A stretch of 64,000 nucleotides of DNA from DASQZT01 sp035638575 (GTDB taxonomy: Bacteria > Acidobacteriota > Terriglobia > Bryobacterales > Bryobacteraceae): contig DASQZT010000052.1 in the NCBI GenBank assembly GCA_035638575.1, positions 39,419 through 103,418 of the forward strand. The letters run 5' to 3'. The notes below the pieces were generated by a model that was given only the letters and a program-made list of their open reading frames with translations, did not search any database and had not been told where the DNA came from. The position numbers and the translations under genes are program-made. This document shows positions 26,319-34,255 of the stretch, piece after piece. Numbering within the stretch: position 1 is the stretch's first letter; the number at the start of each line of letters is the position of its first letter.

Positions 26319-27658
26319 TTGTACATGGTCTCGTCCGTCTGCATGGCCTGAAACATGCCCGAGAGGACGTTGTATTGCTGCTCCATGGTGGCGATCAGCG
26401 CGTCCGCGGTGGCCATCTGCGCCGTGATGGTCGCGGTCAACTGGTCGACTTTCGCCTGCTTGTCCGTAATCTCGCTCTGGATATTCGAAATTTGGGCCTG
26501 ATTATCGGCCTGCGCCGCCGGCAGGATTCCCGTCCCCGATTGTTCCACGCTGTTGAGGGCGTCGGTGGCATACTTCAGAAATCCACTGGTGCTGGCCCCG
26601 CCGAAGAAGGATTCGATTCCGGCTGAGTTCTGGATGTCCAGCCCCATCAGCGTGAACGCATCGTAGGTGAGGTGCCCGTCGTCCCCCAGATCGAACCCCA
26701 GGGTTTTGAGGCCGTCAATGGAGCCGTTGGAGGAGTAGGTGGCCAGGCCGCTCAACACGTTGCCGAGGTCCCCGACCACGGGGTTGCCGGCGAGCGTGCC
26801 GGGCGTGGTGCCGTGCTGTTTGTCCACCTCGTCCACAGCCGCATTGTAGTCCGTGGCGAAAGTCGTAAGAGCGTCGCTTAGAGCCGAGGTGGAGCGGGTG
26901 ACCGTGATATCGACTGGGGTGGTGCCGTCGCCGGTCTTGAGCAGGGTCAGGTTGATCCCATCGGCGATGGCGACGGAGCGGGAAGAACTGTCCACTTCAT
27001 TGCCCGACTGGTTCACGATGTAGCGAGCCAGGGCGCCCGTGGTGCTTTGCGCTTGCAGGCTGACGCCATTGTCCAGGATGTCGGGCGCCAGGTCGCCGAG
27101 TTGCGCGGCTTGCAGAGATATCCGGTAGCTGGGGTCGTCCGGAGTGTTTACGTTGACCACCGTAGCCCGAACCTGATCGCCGTACTGGCTGTTGATAGCC
27201 GAGGCAACGCTCGCGGCGCTGTCGTCGGCGGGGTCGATGGTGTAAAGATTGCCCCCTACGGATAGCTGGAAGCTGTGATCGGTCGTGGAATCCGGTGCCC
27301 AATCGCCCGTCATGCTGGTGGCGTACGTGCCTGCATCTATGACCTGGATGGAGTATTCTCCTTCCTGCGCCCCATCGCTGAGCGAGACGCCCACCTGAGT
27401 AGGGTCTGAAACCGTGGACTGGAACGAGGCGCCCCCCATCGCGGTTTGGATGCCGGCGATGGCGGTCTGCAGGTTTGTGAACGCGGTGTTCAGCCCGGTC
27501 AAAGAGGTGCCTTGATCGGTCAGGTTGCTCTGGTCGGTATTGAGTTGGGTGATGGGCAGTGAGGCAATGGCCGTGGCGCGAGAGATGACGGCCTGAAAAT
27601 CGGAGGAGTAGCGGCTGTTGCCGCTAAAAATGGCGCTGCTGCTGCTGGTGGTTCCCAT
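26315..27658 (-). CDS. fliD: Flagellar hook-associated protein 2 (filament cap)
   Basis: A 447-residue FliD. The N-terminal FliD_N part (SSDFQAVISRATAIASLPIT ... FTNLQTAIAGIQTA) and the C-terminal helical FliD_C part (STSGFLKYATDALNSVEQSG ... QAQISNIQSEITDKQAKVDQ ... MATADALIATMEQQYNVLSG) are complete. It forms the cap that folds exported flagellin at the filament tip. AGGAG lies before ATG 27658, and a near-consensus sigma-28 promoter sits 25 bp upstream at 27683-27709. Its first 139 bases overlap the open frame of the methyltransferase gene. Confidence 0.93.
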   Translation of the reverse strand: MGTTSSSSAIFSGNSRYSSDFQAVISRATAIASLPITQLNTDQSNLTDQGTSLTGLNTAFTNLQTAIAGIQTAMGGASFQSTVSDPTQVGVSLSDGAQEGEYSIQVIDAGTYATSMTGDWAPDSTTDHSFQLSVGGNLYTIDPADDSAASVASAINSQYGDQVRATVVNVNTPDDPSYRISLQAAQLGDLAPDILDNGVSLQAQSTTGALARYIVNQSGNEVDSSSRSVAIADGINLTLLKTGDGTTPVDITVTRSTSALSDALTTFATDYNAAVDEVDKQHGTTPGTLAGNPVVGDLGNVLSGLATYSSNGSIDGLKTLGFDLGDDGHLTYDAFTLMGLDIQNSAGIESFFGGASTSGFLKYATDALNSVEQSGTGILPAAQADNQAQISNIQSEITDKQAKVDQLTATITAQMATADALIATMEQQYNVLSGMFQAMQTDETMYK

Positions 27659-29040
27659 GAGAACTCCTGGTCTTCACCATCTATATCGGCGGTTTGGTGG
27701 AAAACTTCAGCGGATCGGGGCCCATCCGGCGTGACGGCCTGGGCCGGCGATTCCGGCGCTCGTCCATAAGGGTGGGGCGCGGCGTGGAAGTCCACCAATT
27801 CCCCGCCGTAGTCGATGAGGACCAGTTCATGCCGGATCCCGTGGTTTCGCATCTCGGCCACGATGTCGGCGGCCCGCCATTGGCAGGGAATGAGGATCAC
27901 CTCCACGGGATGCTCGGACAACCACGAGCGGTGGCGGATCAACTGTCCGGTGCCGGGCACATAGGTGCCGGCCTTGGCCGCGTCGGAATCGACCACTATG
28001 GGGAAGCGCTCGCGATCCACCCGGTGGGCATTCAGGAACGCCGCCGATTTCCCGGTTCCGCCCCAGATGGCCGTGCTCTTTCCGGACCGGTGGAGAGTCT
28101 CCAGTTGCGCTTCAATGCGGCGCCGGTTGGCCGCGGCCCGCTGGTGAAACTCCAGCGCTTCCTTCCCGTTGCCGACCAGCTCGCGTCCCGCGTACAGGCG
28201 GATAAACGCATAGATCACTTCGCCGTCGTAGCCGTGCCCCAGGGTGGCCAGGCGGGCGCCGCTCTGATCCAGCATGCGGCAGAAACTGCCGGTCGTGAAA
28301 TGGGAGTTGTGCTCGTAGTAAAAGTCTTCGGTGCGGCCGGTCTCCAGTGCCCGGTCGATGCAGGGCACCTCCAGGTACATCAGGGGCGATTGCCTGAGAC
28401 AGGCGGCAGCCAAGGCCAGGCACTGGATGAAGCCGAGCGGGTCGCTGAGATGTTCCAGGACGTGCCGGCTGATGATGAGATCCGGCCGAAGCTCCGCCAG
28501 ATGGCTTCCGGGGTCGAACAATTCGCGCCGCAGCTCCAGGCGCGACCCGTCCGGCGGAGCGGCGCCGTGCGGATCGAATCCGATGAACCGGCCGCCCGGA
28601 AAACGCGCCGCGAGCCCGTTCAGAAAGCTGGCATCGCCGTAGCCGATCTCCGCCACCACGGGGTGGGCCGGAAGACGCTGCCCGATCCCGGACGCCACCT
28701 GCTCGAGGAACTCCGACCACAGGCTGCCGCGATTGAACATGAGGTTCGGCATGTCCGAATACGGCACCTGGCGGTAGTCGAACGATCGATTGAATACGTG
28801 GCCGCAGGCCGTGCAGCGCAGAAAATCGAGGGGCAGGCGGGGCATTTGGACGGCCGCCTCGGCGGATTTCGGCCAGCCCAGCGTGGCCAGCGGCTGCCGG
28901 CCGCCATCGTAGAAGGGGGCCGCGACGTGATGCCCGCAAGCGGGGCAAGTGGCGCTCACCAGCCGCTTCGACAGGCTGCTGCCGGAATCAGCCGCCGAGC
29001 TGCCGGGAACACCATTCGCGCCAGATCTCTCGGTAGGCAT
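27520..29040 (-). CDS. Sugar C-methyltransferase-like SAM-dependent methyltransferase
   Basis: About 506 residues. An N-terminal zinc ribbon (CPACGH ... CTACGH) is followed by a class I methyltransferase domain (VAEIGYGDASFLNGLAARFP; DLIISRHVLEHLSDPLGFI) and a C-terminal nucleotide-fold domain (AIWGGTGKSAAFLNAH; VVDSDAAKAGTYVPGTG). That order is typical of deoxysugar C-methyltransferases such as the TylC3 group. ATG 29040 (GAGGAAA upstream) overlaps the GT41 gene by 53 bp. It lies between the glycosyltransferase and fliD, so it probably modifies the flagellin sugar. The last 46 residues overlap fliD in another frame and look non-conserved, so the true end may be earlier. Confidence 0.8.
   Translation of the reverse strand: MPTERSGANGVPGSSAADSGSSLSKRLVSATCPACGHHVAAPFYDGGRQPLATLGWPKSAEAAVQMPRLPLDFLRCTACGHVFNRSFDYRQVPYSDMPNLMFNRGSLWSEFLEQVASGIGQRLPAHPVVAEIGYGDASFLNGLAARFPGGRFIGFDPHGAAPPDGSRLELRRELFDPGSHLAELRPDLIISRHVLEHLSDPLGFIQCLALAAACLRQSPLMYLEVPCIDRALETGRTEDFYYEHNSHFTTGSFCRMLDQSGARLATLGHGYDGEVIYAFIRLYAGRELVGNGKEALEFHQRAAANRRRIEAQLETLHRSGKSTAIWGGTGKSAAFLNAHRVDRERFPIVVDSDAAKAGTYVPGTGQLIRHRSWLSEHPVEVILIPCQWRAADIVAEMRNHGIRHELVLIDYGGELVDFHAAPHPYGRAPESPAQAVTPDGPRSAEVFHQTADIDGEDQEFSWEPPAAAAPFLAATAATPPIFRPSSLAPRPLPHCPSPNSIPTRAT
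27683..27709 (-). promoter_or_regulatory. Sigma-28 (FliA) promoter of fliD
   Basis: On the minus strand TGAAGTTT, an 11-bp spacer and GCCGATAT match the sigma-28 consensus TAAAGTTT-N11-GCCGATAA at 14 of 16 positions with exact spacing. The -10 ends 25 bp before fliD, leaving a leader of roughly 18 bases with the AGGAG site. It lies inside the 3' end of the methyltransferase frame. Confidence 0.8.
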
Positions 29041-30580
29041 TTTCCAGTTTCCTCGTGAACCCCGCGATGTCGCAGAGCGTGGATTGAGCCAGCCGGGCCC
29101 GCATACTGCTCCGCAATCCGGCCAGGCGGGCTGGATTGCGTCCCAGCTCGACCGCCTTTTGGATGTACTCCTCCCGGCTGTGGGCAATCAGCTCGGGCAA
29201 CCCGGCATTGTGAAGAATGGTGGACCCGACACGGCTCACGAAGCGGTCGCCCGCGAGCGTCACCACCGGGACTCCCATCGCCAGCGCTTCGCAGGTGGTG
29301 GTGCCGCCATTGTAAGGAAAGGGGTCGAGAGCCAGATCCAGGTGCGCGTAGGCTCCGAAGACGTCGAGACGGTCCACCCTGTCGGACAGGTGCAGGCGGT
29401 CCGGCGTGATGCCACAGTCCTCGAAATGCCGCCGGTAGAGATCCCGCGAGGGTCCGTCGCCGAGACCCGCGTTCATCAAGGCGATGTGGGCCGTGGGATT
29501 GCGCCGCAGGATCTCGGCCCAAACCGAGATCACCTCCAGCCCAACCTTGGACATGTTGTTAAAGGAGCCATACGTGACAAAACCCCGGTATCCGCACGGC
29601 GCCGGGGCCGGTGTGGGTGCGTGGGCCGGAATCTCGTATGCCAGATAGCAGCCAGGCAAGCGCAAGGGCTTTTCGACGAAGGGCGCTTCCTCCTCCGGCG
29701 GCGCGAGCTGGGGATCCACCAGCAGGTAGTCCATCGCCTCCATCCCGGTGGTGTTGAAGTAGCCCAGCCAGCTTACCTGCACGGGCGCCGGCTTGCGCGC
29801 AAAAGCCAGCAGCCGGTTTCCCGCGGTATACCCGGCCAGATCGACCAGAATATCGATCCGATCGCGCTCGATCATTTCGGCCAGCTCGGCGTCCCCCAAC
29901 CCGGTCATGTTTCTCCACAATCCGGCCTGGCGCCGGATGCGCAGGGTCCAGGAATCGTTTCGATCGAGGCCATAGCAAACGATTTCGACCTGCTCGCGAT
30001 CATGGGCGGAGAACACCGGCGCCGTGAAATAAGACACCGGGTGCGCGTAAAAATCGGCCGAAACATAGCCGACCCGAAGCCGGCGGCCGGGCTCGGGCGA
30101 ATTCACGTGCCGGCGGCCATGATCCCAGAGGGCGGCGGCGTAACGGAGGCCCCACTGGCGGTGCTCTTCGGCCAGGGCCCGCGGGGTGAGATCCGGGCTG
30201 TGGTGGAGTTTGAAGAGCGGAATCTGGTGGCCGACCGCGAAGGTCGGCTTCAGGGCCAGCCCCCGGCTCTCGGCGTCCCGAGCTTCCGCATGACGGCCCG
30301 GGCGCCATAGCAGCACCCCAGGGCAATGTGGAACTCGGCCACTTCCGGAGCAAGCCGGATGGCATCCTCGTAGGATTCGATGGCTTCCCCCAGACGGTTG
30401 GTGCGGAACAGCAGGTCGCCCAGATTGCTGCGCAGGTGAGCATGATCGGGGGCCAGTTGAATGGCACGCCGCAACAGGGCTTCGGCCCGGCGTACATCGC
30501 CCAGGTCCCGCACGATTCCCGCCAGGTTGGCGTAGGCCCGGAAATGGTCCGGATGGTCTTGAATCACGCGCTCGAAGCAC
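28988..30580 (-). CDS. GT41/SPINDLY-type glycosyltransferase, C-terminal half of a frameshifted gene
   Basis: The catalytic half of an O-GlcNAc-transferase-like (GT41) protein: RRLRVGYVSADFYAHPVSYF, DILVDLAGYTAGNRLLAF, QVSWLGYFNTTGMEAMDYLL, YGSFNNMSKV and LDPFPYNGGTTTCEALAMGV are hallmark blocks. The frame is open up to 30580, but meaningful sequence starts near 30303 (GRHAEARDAESRGLALKP), which is the second half of a TPR helix pair whose first half lies in the other frame. Joining them needs one extra base in the CCCGGG run at 30297-30302. So 28988-31119 is one TPR-GT41 gene with a -1 frameshift or a sequencing slip. Its likely substrate is flagellin Ser/Thr. Confidence 0.8.
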   Translation of the reverse strand: MLRARDSRPSGPFPGLRQPGGNRAGPGRCTPGRSPVAACHSTGPRSCSPAQQSGRPAVPHQPSGGSHRILRGCHPACSGSGRVPHCPGVLLWRPGRHAEARDAESRGLALKPTFAVGHQIPLFKLHHSPDLTPRALAEEHRQWGLRYAAALWDHGRRHVNSPEPGRRLRVGYVSADFYAHPVSYFTAPVFSAHDREQVEIVCYGLDRNDSWTLRIRRQAGLWRNMTGLGDAELAEMIERDRIDILVDLAGYTAGNRLLAFARKPAPVQVSWLGYFNTTGMEAMDYLLVDPQLAPPEEEAPFVEKPLRLPGCYLAYEIPAHAPTPAPAPCGYRGFVTYGSFNNMSKVGLEVISVWAEILRRNPTAHIALMNAGLGDGPSRDLYRRHFEDCGITPDRLHLSDRVDRLDVFGAYAHLDLALDPFPYNGGTTTCEALAMGVPVVTLAGDRFVSRVGSTILHNAGLPELIAHSREEYIQKAVELGRNPARLAGLRSSMRARLAQSTLCDIAGFTRKLENAYREIWREWCSRQLGG

Positions 30581-31119
30581 GCGGCGGCTTCCGCCAACCG
30601 GCCTCTCGATTTGTACAGGTTGCCCAGATTATTGCGCGCGTCGGTGTGGCTTGGCTGGAAAGCCAGAACCTTCTCGAAACAGGCAATGGCTTCTCCGAGC
30701 AATTCCGAATCGCCGAGCAGATTGCCGAAATTGTAGAGCGCGTCGACGCAATTCGGGTCGAGCCCGAGGGCCAGCTGGTACTCCGCCCGGGCTCGCCCCG
30801 GATCGCCCGCCGCCCGCAGCGCGCTTCCCAGCGAAGAATGGAAGACCGGCCGCCCCGGATCGAGCGCCACGGCACGTTCGAACAGCACCAGCCGGGCTTC
30901 CGTATCGCCGGCTTCACCGGCTATGATGCCCAGGTTGTGCAACGCCAGGACGTGATCGGGCTGCTGCTCCAGGATGCGAAGGTACAGGTTCTTCGCTTGT
31001 TCCGGCATGTCGTGGAGCTGGCATTCCGTGGCCAAAGTAAAGGCGCGCTCGATCCAGAGTGCCGGGGCGGCACCAGGCTGCGCGGCTTCGGGCGGATTCA
31101 CTGCCAGTTGAGATTGCAT
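30250..31119 (-). CDS. TPR half of the frameshifted TPR-GT41 gene
   Basis: A 289-residue run of about seven tetratricopeptide repeats (LYLRILEQQPDHVLALHNLG; SLGSALRAAGDPGRARAEYQ; ARNNLGNLYKSRGRLAEAAA; LRSNLGDLLFRTNRLGEAIE). Such repeats present the protein substrate to GT41 transferases. After IALGCCYGA the frame turns into non-TPR sequence and stops at 30250, while the continuing TPR and catalytic domain is found one frame over. ATG 31119 has no Shine-Dalgarno site and lies about 9 bases from a sigma-28-like -10, so the start may be nearly leaderless. A decayed copy of this gene is at 33686-34121. Confidence 0.78.
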   Translation of the reverse strand: MQSQLAVNPPEAAQPGAAPALWIERAFTLATECQLHDMPEQAKNLYLRILEQQPDHVLALHNLGIIAGEAGDTEARLVLFERAVALDPGRPVFHSSLGSALRAAGDPGRARAEYQLALGLDPNCVDALYNFGNLLGDSELLGEAIACFEKVLAFQPSHTDARNNLGNLYKSRGRLAEAAACFERVIQDHPDHFRAYANLAGIVRDLGDVRRAEALLRRAIQLAPDHAHLRSNLGDLLFRTNRLGEAIESYEDAIRLAPEVAEFHIALGCCYGARAVMRKLGTPRAGGWP

Positions 31120-31128
31120 CTGGACAGA

Positions 31129-31157
31129 TCATCGGCGGAATGAGACGTGAAACTTTA
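31129..31157 (-). promoter_or_regulatory. Sigma-28-like promoter of the TPR-GT41 gene, long spacer
   Basis: The minus strand shows TAAAGTTT (exact -35) and GCCGATGA (7 of 8) separated by 13 bp instead of 11. The same arrangement is kept in the copy at 34131-34159. It directly follows the flagellin terminator. The spacer makes activity uncertain. Confidence 0.5.
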
Positions 31158-31168
31158 GGGGGAGGGGG

Positions 31169-31210
31169 AAAAAAAGGGGCCGAACCGGACGCATGGTCCG
31201 ATCCGGCCCC
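31169..31210 (-). terminator. Rho-independent terminator after flagellin 1
   Basis: On the minus strand a long G+C hairpin (GGGGCCGGATCGGACC, ATGC loop, pairing arm GTCCGGTTCGGCCCC with one bulge) is followed by seven T. It lies 45 bp after the flagellin 1 stop. A sequence-related copy follows flagellin 2. Confidence 0.88.
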
Positions 31211-31255
31211 GGTTCTCAAACTGCCGGCGTCAGCCGCCAATCGGGAGGTTCAGGG

Positions 31256-33613
31256 TTAGCCCCTCAGGAGTGTGAGCACTGCCTGGGGAGCGGAATTGGC
31301 CTGGGCCATGGCAGCGATGGTTGCCTGCTGCAGCACCTGGGCCTTGGTGAGGTTGGCCGCTTCGGCGGCGACGTCGGCGTCGCGAATCTGCGATTCGGCG
31401 GAAGAGAAGTTGCTGATCTGGGAGTTGGCCAGGTCGATGGCGTAGGTCAGCTGGTTCTGGCTCTTGCCGACGGCCGCCTGGGCGGTGCCGAGCTGCTGAA
31501 CGGCGCCGCTCAAGGCAGTGACCGCCTGGATGGCCCCCTGGATGGTGTCGATGGACAGCACGCCGCCTTGCGAAGATGCGTAGCTGTTGCCTTGCGGGCT
31601 GGCGGCGCCGGTGCTGTCGTCGTACAAGCCGACCGGGACGGAACTGGTGTTGTTGGTCGCCTTTCCGATGGTCACGTTGAAAGAGGGCAGCGAACTGACG
31701 AACCGGATCCCTTCCGCCGTGCCCGCGGCATTCAGCTCCTTGACCGCTACGACGTTCGTCAGGGTCTTGGTGGGGTCGGCCTGCAGCGCGGCGTTGATGG
31801 CGGCGACGGCGTCAGTCAGGTTGTCGGCGTTGGTGGTGTTGAGGTTCACCCCGATCGACTGCGACACTCCGTTGGCGTCCAGCGCGCCGATAGTCAGGCT
31901 CTGGGCATCGTTGGTGTTGCGCAGGGCCTTGAAGGCGAACACGTCCGCGTCGGTTCCGATTCCGCTTTCCGAAGTGCCGGTGGCGTCCACCTTGGTGTCG
32001 GTGCTGGTAACCGCCTGCAGGTTGCCCACCGAGGCTGCGCCCGCGCCATCGCCGCTGACGCCGCTCAACTGCATGTCAAAGGTCGGCGCGGAACGCGATG
32101 CGATGTTGTAGCGGAAATCGACGCCGCCCGAAGAGATCGTGACCTCTGTGTGCCCCCCATCGTCTACCGCCGTGATCCCCGCGGCTTTCAGGGTGCTGTT
32201 GGCGCCTGCGGCGGCCACGATATCCGCGGCAATCTGGGCGGTCGAATTGGTGTTGGTGAGCTGCACCGCGACCTTGTCGCCGCCATTGATGGAAAACTCG
32301 ATGACCGCCGTGCCGGCGGCGAGGGTGGCTGCGGCGGCGCTGGTGTAGGTGCTCGCGGCGTAGCCCCCCTGCCAGCTTCCCAGGCCGAGGTAGTTGCCGG
32401 CATCGCCGCTGACCTGAACTTCCAGCGACTTGCCGTCCGGCCCGGTGAAGCTCAGCTTGCCGTTGGTATAGGAGGCCGTGACTCCGGCTGGCAAGGTGGC
32501 ACCCGTCACGTGGGCCGCGGTGGCGGCGGCATTGGCATCGGCAGCCAGAAGGTTGACGTTTACGACACTCTGTGGCACGCCGTCGATGATGAATTTCAAC
32601 CCCACGGTTTCGTTGGCAGCCGCCTGCACCACGCTGCTCGCCGCGGTGAACTTGGCAGCCACATCCGCGCCTTCACCGGTGGATCCGCCCACCTTGAAGT
32701 TCCCCATCAGGGCCGAGGCCATCTTGCTGCCGGCCGACACCTGGAAGCCCGCGGCGGTGGACGAGAAGACCAGGCTCTTCACGCCGTTGCCATCCGTCTT
32801 GATGGAAGCCGTAATGCCGGCCGCGGCGAAATTGGCGTCGGAGTTCGCCACTGTCGTGATTTGATCGTTGATCTGACTGGCCAACGCATTGGGATCGGTT
32901 TGCCCACTCATGTCCACGTCGATGGCTTTGCTGGTGAAGCCCGGCCCGGAGATGTTGAATGTCGCATGGGTGGTGTCCGCGATGTTGTTGGCATTGGTGG
33001 CGATAGTGGCGACGCTGGAATTCGAGCCCGCCGCGATGCCCGTCGTGCTTGCGGAGCCCACTTCGAAATCCGAAGCCGCCAGCCCGAGCGCCTTCGAGTC
33101 CACTACCGCGGTGGTCAGGTCCAGGGTCACCGACCCGTTGGCTGTGTCCGCGCCGCCGGAGTTGCTGGCGCCGCCCCCGATGTAGACGCCCATCTGGGCC
33201 GCAAAGTGGCCGCCCGTGGCCAGGCCGACGCTCTGCGCCTGCCGGTCGATTTCGGCGACCAGGGTTTGATACTCGCTGTTCAGCGTGGCGCGGTTGCCGG
33301 TGAACGTGCCCGAGGCCGACTGCGTGGCCAGAGTCTTCAGCCGGTCCAACATCGTGCCGATGTTGTTCATTCCGCCGTCCATGATCTGAAGCTGGGAGAT
33401 GCCGTCGTTGGCATTGCGCACGCCCTGGGTCAGTTCCGCCGTTTCGCTGCGGAACTGGTTGGCAATCGCCAATCCAGCCGCATCGTCACCGGAGGAGTTG
33501 ATGCGATAACCAGACGTGAGCTGTTGAATCGTCTTGCTCTGGAAGTTGCTGTTGACACGCAGGTTCTCCTGCGCGACGAGAGAGTTTACGTTGGTTTGAA
33601 TGGAGATTGACAT
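31256..33613 (-). CDS. fliC: Large flagellin, copy 1
   Basis: A 785-residue flagellin. The conserved D0/D1 N-terminus (NSLVAQENLRVNSNFQSKTI, QQLTSGYRINSSGDDAAGLA) and C-terminus (AESQIRDADVAAEAANLTKA, QVLQQATIAAM ... LTLLRG) flank a central region of about 500 residues, rich in Ala, Thr, Ser and Asn, with several Flagellin_IN-like repeats (AVQLTNTNSTAQIAADIVAA). This is much longer than the 300-500 residues common for flagellins. AAAGGAT precedes ATG 33613. No sigma-28 site is seen just upstream, so it may be read from the promoter in front of the TPR remnant. The Ser/Thr-rich centre would suit O-glycosylation. Confidence 0.93.
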   Translation of the reverse strand: MSISIQTNVNSLVAQENLRVNSNFQSKTIQQLTSGYRINSSGDDAAGLAIANQFRSETAELTQGVRNANDGISQLQIMDGGMNNIGTMLDRLKTLATQSASGTFTGNRATLNSEYQTLVAEIDRQAQSVGLATGGHFAAQMGVYIGGGASNSGGADTANGSVTLDLTTAVVDSKALGLAASDFEVGSASTTGIAAGSNSSVATIATNANNIADTTHATFNISGPGFTSKAIDVDMSGQTDPNALASQINDQITTVANSDANFAAAGITASIKTDGNGVKSLVFSSTAAGFQVSAGSKMASALMGNFKVGGSTGEGADVAAKFTAASSVVQAAANETVGLKFIIDGVPQSVVNVNLLAADANAAATAAHVTGATLPAGVTASYTNGKLSFTGPDGKSLEVQVSGDAGNYLGLGSWQGGYAASTYTSAAAATLAAGTAVIEFSINGGDKVAVQLTNTNSTAQIAADIVAAAGANSTLKAAGITAVDDGGHTEVTISSGGVDFRYNIASRSAPTFDMQLSGVSGDGAGAASVGNLQAVTSTDTKVDATGTSESGIGTDADVFAFKALRNTNDAQSLTIGALDANGVSQSIGVNLNTTNADNLTDAVAAINAALQADPTKTLTNVVAVKELNAAGTAEGIRFVSSLPSFNVTIGKATNNTSSVPVGLYDDSTGAASPQGNSYASSQGGVLSIDTIQGAIQAVTALSGAVQQLGTAQAAVGKSQNQLTYAIDLANSQISNFSSAESQIRDADVAAEAANLTKAQVLQQATIAAMAQANSAPQAVLTLLRG

Positions 33614-33685
33614 TGGAAATCCTTTTGGTTTGTGAAGTGATGAAGATGGCGAGGCTGTCCCTCAAAATCGACGCGTGGGCCTCTC

Positions 33686-34121
33686 TCATGTCGGCAGCGG
33701 CATGGCAATGGCTTCTCCGGGCGATTCCGGTTCGCCGGGCGGATTGCCGGGGATGGGGAGCGCATTGACCGGATTCGGGCCGAACTGGAGGGCCATCCGG
33801 TACTCCGTCCGCGCCCGTTCGAACTCGCCCGCATCCCCGTTTCCCGGCGCAGGATGGAAGACCGCGGTCAAGCGCGGCGGCGCGTTCGAACAGCGCCAGC
33901 CGGGCTTCCGCATCTCCGGCTTCACCGGCGTTTATGCCCGGGAGGTGCAACGCCGGGACGCGATCGGGCTGCCGCTCCAGAATGCGAAAGTACAAGCCCT
34001 TCGCTTGTTCCGGCATGTCGTGGAGCTGGCATTCCGCGGCCAAAGTGAAGGCGCGCTCGATCCAGGGTGCCGGGGCGGCACCAGGCTGCGCGGCTTCGGG
34101 CGGATTCACTGCCAGTTGCAT
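33686..34121 (-). pseudogene. Decayed duplicate of the TPR-GT41 gene (5' part)
   Basis: The first 90 codons from 34121 match the TPR gene at 31119 (AVNPPEAAQPGAAPAPWIERAF, CQLHDMPEQAKGLYFRILER), then a frameshift moves the match to another frame (VFHPAPGN, RARTEYRMALQFGPNPVNAL, GEAIAMPLPT) and it stops near 33686. The rest of the TPR and the whole transferase are missing. It sits between the two flagellin genes, as expected from a tandem duplication of a flagellin plus TPR-GT41 pair. Confidence 0.85.
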
Positions 34122-34130
34122 CTGGACAGA

Positions 34131-34159
34131 TCATCGGCGGAATGTGGCGTGAAACTTTA
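34131..34159 (-). promoter_or_regulatory. Sigma-28-like promoter in front of the TPR remnant
   Basis: TAAAGTTT, 13 bp, GCCGATGA on the minus strand, as at 31129-31157. With the gene behind it decayed, its only intact downstream gene is flagellin 1. Confidence 0.5.
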
Positions 34160-34169
34160 GGGGGAGGCG

Positions 34170-34210
34170 AAAAAAAGGGCCGAACCAGACGTATGGTCCG
34201 ATCCGGCCCC
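34170..34210 (-). terminator. Rho-independent terminator after flagellin 2
   Basis: The copy of the 31169-31210 hairpin with a few base changes (GGGCCGGATCGGACC stem, then a run of T). It lies 45 bp after the flagellin 2 stop. Confidence 0.85.
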
Positions 34211-34255
34211 GGTTCTCAGACTGCCGGCGTCAGCCGCCAATCGGGAGGTTCAAGG

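Noticed and set aside
31193..33610. An 805-residue open frame on the plus strand exactly opposite flagellin 1
   Set aside because: It is a by-product of the strong codon bias of the flagellin gene: low-complexity Gly/Val/Arg sequence, no domain, no ribosome site. A similar frame lies opposite flagellin 2.
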